Assembly: GCA_041671505.1 (NCBI GenBank) | Contig: JBAZBK010000005.1 | Coordinates: forward strand, 62,001 to 126,000 | Source of the DNA: JACPDH01 sp041671505 | GTDB taxonomy: Bacteria; Acidobacteriota; Thermoanaerobaculia; Gp7-AA8 | Reading direction: 5' to 3' | Length of the DNA: 64,000 bases | Shown here: positions 26,070-33,300 of the stretch, one piece after another | Numbering within the stretch: position 1 is the stretch's first letter | Layout: each line of letters starts with the position of its first letter | Made by a program: the position numbers and the translations under genes | Notes under the pieces: model-generated | The model's database searches: none | Told to the model about the DNA's origin: nothing | The model's input: the letters and a program-made list of their open reading frames with translations, nothing else

Positions 26070-27617
26070 ATGAGTCGCACGCGCAGCTCTTCCCTGATCG
26101 TCCCGCTTCTCCTTCTCGCGGTTTCGTGTGGAGGAGGGAAGCCTGCCGCCGGACCTGCGGCTGCCGACCGGCCGCTCGTCATCGCGTGGGACAACGCGCC
26201 CGCCAACCTCGACCCGCGAATCGGCAACGACATTTCGTCCGGCCGCATCTGTGACCTCGTGCACGCCGGGCTGATCCGGGTCCTCCCGAGCGGCGACTAC
26301 GAAGGCGACCTGGCCTCGTCGTGGGAAACGCCGGACGACCGCACCATCGTCTTCACGCTGCGCGACGGCCTGACGTTCCACGATGGGCGACCGCTCACCT
26401 CCGCCGACGTGAAGTTCACCTACGACTCGCTCATGGCACCTGAGTTCCCATCACCGAAGAAATCGGGATACGCGACGGTCGCATCGATCGATACGCCAGA
26501 TGCAAAGACCGTGATATTCCGCCTCAAGGAGCCGAACGGAGGGATCTTCGACAACCTGACGGTCGGCATCGTCCCTGTCGGCGCGGACGCGAACGTCTTC
26601 AAGACGAAGCCGATCGGCGCGGGCCCTTACCGCCTCGTCGAGAACCTTCCCGACGAGCGCGTCTCGCTCGAAGCCTTCGACGCCTACCACCGCGGCAAGC
26701 CCGCAATCGGACGCATCGACTTCAGGATCATTCCCGACACGACGACGCGGATGCTCGAGCTCGAGCGTGGAAGCGTCGGCCTTGCGATCAACTCGCTGCC
26801 GCTCGACAGCGTCGGCAAATTCGAGAGCGACCCGAATCTGAAGGTCGTGTCGGAGCCCGGCTCCCGCTGGGAGTACCTCGCCTTCAACCTCGAGCACCCG
26901 AAGCTGAAGAATCCGCTCGTTCGCCGCGCGATCGCGCATGCGATCGACCGCGAGCGGATCGTCCGCGACCTTCTTCGCGGCCGCGCGCAGATCGCCGACA
27001 CGATGTTTCCCGCGGGGCACTGGGCGCGCTCCGAAGACGTCGCTCGGCATCCGTACGACAAGGCCGAGGCGAAGCGGCTCCTCGACGAGGCGGGATTCCG
27101 CGATCCCGACGGCGACGGTCCGAAGACGCGCTTCGATCTCGTCTACAAGACCTCGCTCGACATGGAAGCGAACCAGCGCGCCGAAATGATTCAGCAGATG
27201 CTTCGCGAGGTCGGCATCGGCGTCGAGATCCGCTCGACCGAGTTCGCCGTCTTCTACGACGACATCCAGAAGGGAAACTTCGAGCTATTTGCGCTCCGTC
27301 GCGGTGGAATCTCCGACCCCGACTTCTACTACACGATCTTTCACTCGAAGAGCGTGCCCCCCGCCGGACAGAACCGCGGCCACTACTCGAACCCCGAGGT
27401 CGACAGGCTGATCGAAGCGGGACGCGCGACGATGGACCGCGCAAAACGGAAGGCCGCCTACGACGGAATTCAGAAGATCGTGTCGGAGGAGCTCCCCTAC
27501 GTCTCGCTCTACCACCTCGACAACGTCGCGGTCGTCGACCGGAAGCTCGAGGGGCTGAAGCTCCACCCGTCAGGTTTCCTCGACTCGCTGGCAAAAGCGA
27601 AGTGGGCGGTGAAGTAG
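26070..27617 (+). CDS. ABC transporter substrate-binding lipoprotein, family 5 (oligopeptide type)
   Basis: 515 aa. Lipoprotein signal peptide with lipobox LAVS-Cys20. The mature protein has the SBP_bac_5 pattern: NLDPRIGNDISSGRICDLVHAGL, LASSWETPDDRTIVFTLRDGLTFHDGRPL, ADVKFTYDSL, GAGPYRL, AFNLEHPKLKNPLVRRAIAHAIDRE and a late YNTIFHSKS-like segment (YYTIFHSKS). It would bind peptides or similar solutes and deliver them to an ABC permease. No permease or ATPase gene is nearby, so it is an orphan receptor here. The GGAGGAAAC Shine-Dalgarno fixes the start. Confidence 0.94.
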   Translation: MSRTRSSSLIVPLLLLAVSCGGGKPAAGPAAADRPLVIAWDNAPANLDPRIGNDISSGRICDLVHAGLIRVLPSGDYEGDLASSWETPDDRTIVFTLRDGLTFHDGRPLTSADVKFTYDSLMAPEFPSPKKSGYATVASIDTPDAKTVIFRLKEPNGGIFDNLTVGIVPVGADANVFKTKPIGAGPYRLVENLPDERVSLEAFDAYHRGKPAIGRIDFRIIPDTTTRMLELERGSVGLAINSLPLDSVGKFESDPNLKVVSEPGSRWEYLAFNLEHPKLKNPLVRRAIAHAIDRERIVRDLLRGRAQIADTMFPAGHWARSEDVARHPYDKAEAKRLLDEAGFRDPDGDGPKTRFDLVYKTSLDMEANQRAEMIQQMLREVGIGVEIRSTEFAVFYDDIQKGNFELFALRRGGISDPDFYYTIFHSKSVPPAGQNRGHYSNPEVDRLIEAGRATMDRAKRKAAYDGIQKIVSEELPYVSLYHLDNVAVVDRKLEGLKLHPSGFLDSLAKAKWAVK

Positions 27618-27621
27618 CGAG

Positions 27622-27661
27622 TTGTCGTCCCGCGCTTCGCGCGTTCGGGATGACGACAACT
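27622..27661. repeat. Hairpin repeat just after the substrate-binding protein gene
   Basis: GTTGTCGTCCCG faces CGGGATGACGACAAC around a CGC-TTCG-CGCG core, forming a stable imperfect hairpin 5 nt after the stop codon. The same TTGTCGTCCCG/CGGGATGACAA ends recur in the larger repeat next to it. Confidence 0.7.
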
Positions 27662-27666
27662 GCGCC

Positions 27667-27825
27667 TTGTCGTCCCGACCACTGACCCCGCGAAGCGGGG
27701 GAACGAGGAGGGACCTCGCAGGCTGGTACTCACGTGCCACGGGCGAGATGGTTCGCGTCGAACCTCAACTGTACCAGCCTGCGAGATCCCTCCTCCCTCG
27801 CGGCGCTCGGTCGTCGGGATGACAA
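27667..27825. repeat. Long inverted repeat (about 60-nt arms), MITE/REP-like, between convergent genes
   Basis: Arm one (27667-27729) begins TTGTCGTCCCGACC and ends CTCGCAGGCTGGTAC. Arm two (27771-27825) is its reverse complement with small differences and indels (GTACCAGCCTGCGAG to CGGGATGACAA). A 41-nt loop separates them. No ORF lies inside. With the hairpin before and the terminator after, it fills the 359-bp gap between the substrate-binding protein and glutamine synthetase genes, which otherwise shows nothing. It looks like a non-coding mobile or structural element. Confidence 0.8.
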
Positions 27826-27920
27826 TCCGTACGGCCGTGGACCATGGCATGAGCCTCGCGGCCGACTGCAGTTTCTTTCCTCAGGCGCTGCGCCGACGGG
27901 GTGGCCGCTCGGGATAACGA

Positions 27921-27946
27921 CAAAACGCCGCCCTTGCGGGCGGCGT
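27921..27946 (-). terminator. Rho-independent terminator of glutamine synthetase
   Basis: On the minus strand ACGCCGCCC, GCAA loop, GGGCGGCGT followed by TTTTG: a perfect 9-bp GC-rich stem, 30 nt after the glnII stop. Confidence 0.85.
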
Positions 27947-27976
27947 CGTCGTAATCCTGCGAGTCGTGGGATGCAG

Positions 27977-28990
27977 CTACTCGCCGCAGACCGTCTCGAT
28001 GAGAATTGCGCAGACCAGGTAGGGGTCCATGTTCGCCGCGGGGCGGCGATCCTCGAAGTAGCCCTTCCCGTGCTGATAGGTCGCCATCGGAATGCGGATC
28101 GAGGCGCCGCGATCGCTGCGGCCCCAGCGGAACTGGTGGATCGAGCAGGTCTCGTGCAGTCCCGTCAGGCGCTCTTCGTTATGCGCCCCGTAGACCTTCA
28201 TGTGCTCGTCGTGGTGCTTCTCGAGCTTGGACATCGCGGCCTCGATCAGCTTGATGCCGCCTTCCTGGCGCATTTCCTTCGTGGAGAAGTTCGTGTGCGC
28301 GCCGGCGCCGTTCCAGTCACCCTTCATCGGCTTCGGGTAAAGCGTCGCCGAAACGCCGAAGTCCTCCGCGATGCGATAGAGCAGCCAGCGTCCGAACCAG
28401 ATCTCGTCGGCGCAGTCGGGCGCGCCGAGCGGCCCGATCTGGAACTCCCACTGCGCAGGCATGACCTCCGCGTTCGTCCCTTCGATCGACAGCCCTGCAC
28501 GCTCGCATGCCTCGCGATGCGCCTCGACGATCTCGCGACCGAAGACTTCGTCGGCTCCGACGCCGCAGTAGTAGCCGCCCTGCGGTGCGGGATAGCCCTT
28601 GTCGGGCCACATCAGCGGACGGTTGCCTTCGAAGAAGGTGTACTCCTGCTCGATTCCGAACCACGGCTCGTGCGCCTTGTACTTCTCCGCGATCTCTGCG
28701 AGGCGCCGGCGCGTGTTGCTCCAGTGCGTCGTGTGGTCGGGATGAAGGACTTCGCAGAGCACGATGATGTCGTCCTCGCGGTGAATCGGATCGGGGATGA
28801 ACTTGACCGGCTTCAGGACCAGGTCACTGAAGTGCCCCTCGGCCTGCATCGTGCTCGAGCCGTCGAATCCCCAATCGGGAAGCTGGTCGAGGCTCGTCAC
28901 CGGCCCGTTGAGGACCTTGGTCTTCGAACGTAGCTTGGCGGTTGGTTTCTGCCCGTCGATCCAGATGTACTCAGCGGCGATCTTTCCCAA
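27977..28990 (-). CDS. glnII: Glutamine synthetase, type II (eukaryotic-like, GlnII)
   Basis: 337 aa, the short GSII form. Recognisable segments are YIWIDG, LPDWGFDGSSTMQAEGHFSD, FGIEQEYTFFEGN, CGVGADEVFG, NAEVMPAQWEFQIGP, WNGAGAHTNFSTKEMR and GRSDRGASIRIP. It assimilates ammonium: glutamate + NH3 + ATP to glutamine. The start is a TTG (TTGGGAAAGATC) with AGGGAG 9-12 nt upstream. Bacterial GSII is not regulated by adenylylation. It lies downstream of the GGDEF gene on the same strand, with 170 nt between, enough for its own promoter. Confidence 0.97.
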   Translation of the reverse strand: MGKIAAEYIWIDGQKPTAKLRSKTKVLNGPVTSLDQLPDWGFDGSSTMQAEGHFSDLVLKPVKFIPDPIHREDDIIVLCEVLHPDHTTHWSNTRRRLAEIAEKYKAHEPWFGIEQEYTFFEGNRPLMWPDKGYPAPQGGYYCGVGADEVFGREIVEAHREACERAGLSIEGTNAEVMPAQWEFQIGPLGAPDCADEIWFGRWLLYRIAEDFGVSATLYPKPMKGDWNGAGAHTNFSTKEMRQEGGIKLIEAAMSKLEKHHDEHMKVYGAHNEERLTGLHETCSIHQFRWGRSDRGASIRIPMATYQHGKGYFEDRRPAANMDPYLVCAILIETVCGE

Positions 28991-29160
28991 GATACAAGTC
29001 TCCCTGTCTGAAGCGGTTGATCGAAAGGGTCACGGCGACGTGTCGCGGGAGAAAATACTCAAAACGGAGCGAAAGCGCCAGTGAAGATTCGAGACGAGTC
29101 GTTCGGTTTCTGCGTCTGCGGGGCTCCGCCGCGGCGGGCACCCCCGGAATGCGGGACCCG

Positions 29161-30333
29161 TCAGCGATCGGTACGCATGGAACCGTTTGAAACCAGGGAA
29201 CTTCCGCCCCCTGACGGAGTCGTCGCCGGCCCGACGACGACGAGGTTCTTGCCTCGCGCTTTCGCTTCGTACATGGCCGCGTCGGCGCGGCGGAGCAGAT
29301 CGTTGCGATCGTTCTCCGGCCGCGTCTTCGCGCCCTTCACCGGAACGTAGCTCGCGACGCCGACGGATGCGGAGAGCACTCCGGTGAGCTTGACGGCGGG
29401 AAGTCCGAAGCCGTAGTCGTTAGGCAGGAAGACCATCTCGGCGATCGCGCGCCGGACGTCTTCCGCCACCTCCGCTCCCCGTTCGATCGAGTGGTCGGGA
29501 AGGATGATCACGAACTCGTCGCCGCCGTATCGCGACACGATTGCCGTCTCGATCTGCTGCAGGGTGCGGTTCAGCAGAAAGCCGACCTCCCGAAGCACCT
29601 GGCTGCCCGCGAGGTGGCCGTGCTGGTCGTTCACGTATTTGAAATTGTCGAGGTCCATGAAGATGAGGGAGCATTCGCTCCCCTTCTCCCGCGCGCTCTC
29701 CATCTCCTCCGCGAGCCGCACGTGGAACCAGCGGTCGTTGAACAGGCCGGTGAGATCGTCGCGCTTCGCGAGCTCGTGCGCGCGCCGCGCGTCGAGCGCG
29801 TTCTGGAGCACGAACGATGTGTATCCGGCGAAGATCTCGAGCAGCGTCATGTCGCGCTCGCTGAACACGCCGGTCCCGTGGCGGTTGATCAGCTCCAGCA
29901 CGCCGCAGACGTTCTTCCCGATGTAGATCGGCACGCAGACGATCGAGAAGTTCTTGTGCCCGATACTGTCGGCGATGTCGGGAAAGAAGTAGCGATCCTT
30001 CGCGACGTCCTCCGAGAGGTACGACTTCCCGGTCTGGTAGACGCGCCCCGCAATTCCGCGCGACGCTGAGAGGCGCGTTCCGATCAGCTCGTGGCTCCCC
30101 GGACCGAACGTCGAGATGAAGACGAGATCGTTGTCTTTCCGCTCCGGGACTTTTCGGTAGGGATCGTCGAGAAGGATGCAGCCCGACTCGGACGGGACGA
30201 ACTCGAACGCCTTCCGGAGAATCTCGCGCAGGACCACGTCGAGGTCGATCTCGCTCTTGAGGCTGAAGCTCGCTTTGTGGCGGTCGAGAAACCGCGCGAG
30301 CTCCTGGGGTGCGAGCGAGTAGTATTCGATCAT
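29161..30333 (-). CDS. GAF-domain diguanylate cyclase
   Basis: 390 aa. Residues about 25-180 are a GAF domain (GIAGRVYQTGKSYLSEDV, NFSIVCVPIYIGKNVCGVLELINR). Residues 190-365 form the cyclase domain: DDLTGLFNDRW, FMDLDNFKYVND and RYGGDEF (268-274). The allosteric RxxD I-site expected just before the catalytic loop is absent (that stretch reads QQIETAIVS). Makes c-di-GMP from GTP when the GAF domain senses its signal. It follows the 1775-aa regulator on the same strand and has a TATAAT 39 nt upstream. Confidence 0.93.
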   Translation of the reverse strand: MIEYYSLAPQELARFLDRHKASFSLKSEIDLDVVLREILRKAFEFVPSESGCILLDDPYRKVPERKDNDLVFISTFGPGSHELIGTRLSASRGIAGRVYQTGKSYLSEDVAKDRYFFPDIADSIGHKNFSIVCVPIYIGKNVCGVLELINRHGTGVFSERDMTLLEIFAGYTSFVLQNALDARRAHELAKRDDLTGLFNDRWFHVRLAEEMESAREKGSECSLIFMDLDNFKYVNDQHGHLAGSQVLREVGFLLNRTLQQIETAIVSRYGGDEFVIILPDHSIERGAEVAEDVRRAIAEMVFLPNDYGFGLPAVKLTGVLSASVGVASYVPVKGAKTRPENDRNDLLRRADAAMYEAKARGKNLVVVGPATTPSGGGSSLVSNGSMRTDR

Positions 30334-30372
30334 CGGCCGTCCGTTTCGAGAACGAAGCCCTGCAAAACGAGG

Positions 30373-30378
30373 ATTATA
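30373..30378 (-). promoter_or_regulatory. -10 element (TATAAT) for the GGDEF gene
   Basis: On the minus strand AGCCTATAATCCTCG lies 39 nt before the ATG at 30333, inside the tail end of the preceding regulator gene. Confidence 0.45.
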
Positions 30379-30381
30379 GGC

Positions 30382-33300
30382 TTACTCGGCGTCTCCCCCG
30401 GCCGCCTGAATGCCGTATTTCTGCATTTTGGCCTTCAGCGTGTTGCGCGCGAGTCCCAGCCTACGAGCCGTTTCCCTGATCTTTCCGCCCGTCTCTTCGA
30501 GTACCTGCGTGATCAACTGACGATCGACCTTTGCCAGGACGTCGTCGTACAGCTCCGCGGTGATCGGCATCCTTCGCAGCATGGGATTGAGGACTTCGCG
30601 CGGCAGAGCATCACTCGGAAGATCAGGTTGAGCCCCCTGCGGGTGCTGACCGAGCAGGCCGAAGAAGTCGGGGCGCCGAAGCACGTCGCCCGTCGACATG
30701 ACGATCGCGCGGTGGAGCGTCGACTCGAGCTCGCGGATGTTGCCCGGCCAGTGGTAGGTCCTGAAGAGCTCGATGATCCCCGGCTCGAGGCTCTTCGAGT
30801 CGACGCCGAGGTCGCGGCAGATCTTCTTCACGAAGTGCTCCGCCAGCGACTCGATGTCCGCCTTGCGCTCGCGGAGCGCCGGCAGGTGAATCGGAATGAT
30901 GTTGAGGCGGTAGAAGAGGTCTTCGCGGAAGGAGCCGTCGTCGATGGCCTTCTCGAGGTCGAGGTTCGTCGCGGCGATGATCTTCACGTCGGTCTTGATC
31001 GTGACCGTGCCGCCGACCCGTTCGAACTCCTTGTCCTCGACGACGCGCAGCAGCTTCGCCTGCATCGAAAAGGTCATCTTTCCAATCTCGTCGAGGAAGA
31101 TCGAGCCGCCGTTCGCCAGCTCGAACCTTCCGAGCTTGCGGCGGTCGGCGCCGGTGAACGATCCCTTCTCGTGACCGAAGAGCTCCGATTCCGCGAGGTT
31201 CTCCGGGAGAGCCGCGCAGTTGAACTTGATGAACGGCCCGTTCCTGCGCGGGCTGATGTTGTGAATGATCCGCGCCGCGAGTCCTTTGCCCGTGCCCGAC
31301 TCGCCGCGGATCAGCACGGTCGACGCGGCGGTCGCCGCCTTCCTGACCGTGAACTGAATTCTCGCGACCGCCTCGGAGGAACCGACGATCGAGTCGAGAT
31401 GCTTGTCGACGAGAACGTCGTTCCGCAGCGATTCGTTTTCCGCCGAGAGCCGCAGCCTCGCCTGTTCGAGCTCCTCGTAAAGGCGCGCGTTCTCGATCGC
31501 GATCGCCGACTGGTCGGCGAAGGCCTCGAGAAAGCTCAGGTCCTTCTGCGAGAAGAGGTGGCGCGTCTCGCGGTGGTCGACGTAGATCGCCCCTGCGATG
31601 TTGTCGCGGATCACCAGCGGCACGCAGAGCGTCGACACGATGTTCTCCGAGATGACCGTCTCGGAGTCGACGAAGCGGTCGTCCGCGCGGGCGTCGGCCG
31701 AGATCACCGAGGTGCCGGACTGCATGACTTCCTTGATGATCGCCTGCGGGGAGCGCCCCTTCTCGCTCTCCGCGCCCTCCCGGATATTGCGTGAGACGCG
31801 CGTGCGCAGCGATCCGGTGATCGGATCGACGAGCATGATCATCCCGCGCTCGGCGCGAAGCCTCCGGAGCGCGATGTCGAGAACCTTGTTGAGCACCTCC
31901 TCGACCGAGAGCGTCGAGTTGATGATCTTCACGACCTCGTAGAGCCCGACGACGCTGGAATCGGTGCCTCGTCCGGTCGGCCTGATCCTGAAGTGAGCGC
32001 CGCGCGCGCGCTCCAGGTCGGGTGTCGCATCGAGCTTTTCGAAGATCTTGATCGCGCGCCGGAGGACCTGTCCCGCGTCGTCCGGGTCTTCCCGGAGCAC
32101 GCCGACCTCGAAGAGGAGCCTGCCGAGCTCGAATGGAGTCTCGAGCTCCTCGAAGATCGCGTGGGCGGCGCTGAAGCGCGCCTCCCCCGCCTCACGCTCG
32201 CCGCGAGCGAACAGCACCTTCGCCGCGAGAACGTGAGCGTGAGCTTCGGTGAACCGGTCGCCGAGTCTCTGCGCGAGCTCGGCCGCCTCGTTTGCGAGCG
32301 AAGCCGACTCGTCGATCCGCTGCTCGCGAAGCGCCCGCTTTCCAGCCACGACGAGCGAGATCGCCTCGCCGCGCAGATTCGACGCCTCCCGGAAGAGCTC
32401 GCGCGCTTCGGCGAGGAGCCGCTCCGCATCGATGAAATTCTCGCGCTCCTGCTCGATCTGACCCAGGAGGAGTGAGGCGGCGGCCATCAGGTCCTTGTCG
32501 CGCGTCCGCTCCGACGCCTCGTAGGCCCGCTGCGCGTACTTGATCGCGCCGGCGATGTCGCCGGTGCGCGCCAGCAGGCGCGCGTACGGCACGTAGACCG
32601 AGACGCGTATCGGGCGGTTCTCGTCGAACCCCGGCAGTGCGAGGCAGCGCTCGAGGTGCGACCGCGCTTCCTTCCAGTCGCCGAGCATCTCGAGGCACTC
32701 GCCGAGTCTCTCGTGCGCGAACGCCTCGAGGTCGGATGCGCCGAGCTTCTGGCTGAGCCTGATGCTCCTCTCGAGAAGCGCCGCGGCCGGCTTGAACTCC
32801 CCTTTCGCGAACTGCGTCACGGCGATCGCGTTGTAGGCGGTGACGATGTCCCAGAGATCGCCCTCGTCCTCCGACTGCTCGAGGTTCCTGCGATGGAGCT
32901 GGAGGGAATCGTCCCAGCGGCCTAACCGGTAAAGGATGTTCGCGAGGTGGTTCGCGGTGACCTTCCGAAGCTGTGCCGAGCCGAGAGTCTCCGCGTTCCG
33001 GAACGCTTCCTGAAAGAGCTGCTCCGCGGGGACGAGCTCGCCCCGCGCGCTCGCGATCACGCCGAGGATGTTCCGCGTGTAGCCGTGAGCGGGCGCCAGC
33101 GGCAACGGCTCGAGAAGCCGGATCGCTTCCTGCGCGGCGCGCTCCGCCTCGGCGAAGTCTCCCTTGTCGATGTGGATCCACGCCATGCGATTGAGCATCT
33201 CGGCGACGTCGAGCGGGCGCGAGTTGCGCTGGAACGTCTGCAGGGCGTTCTGGAAGTACGAGAGCGCGGGGCTCCATTCACTCCGCCGCGCGAGCACCTT

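Noticed and set aside
29081..29350. An 89-codon plus-strand frame between glnII and the GGDEF gene
   Set aside because: It overlaps the 3' end of the GGDEF gene and has no motif or ribosome site.
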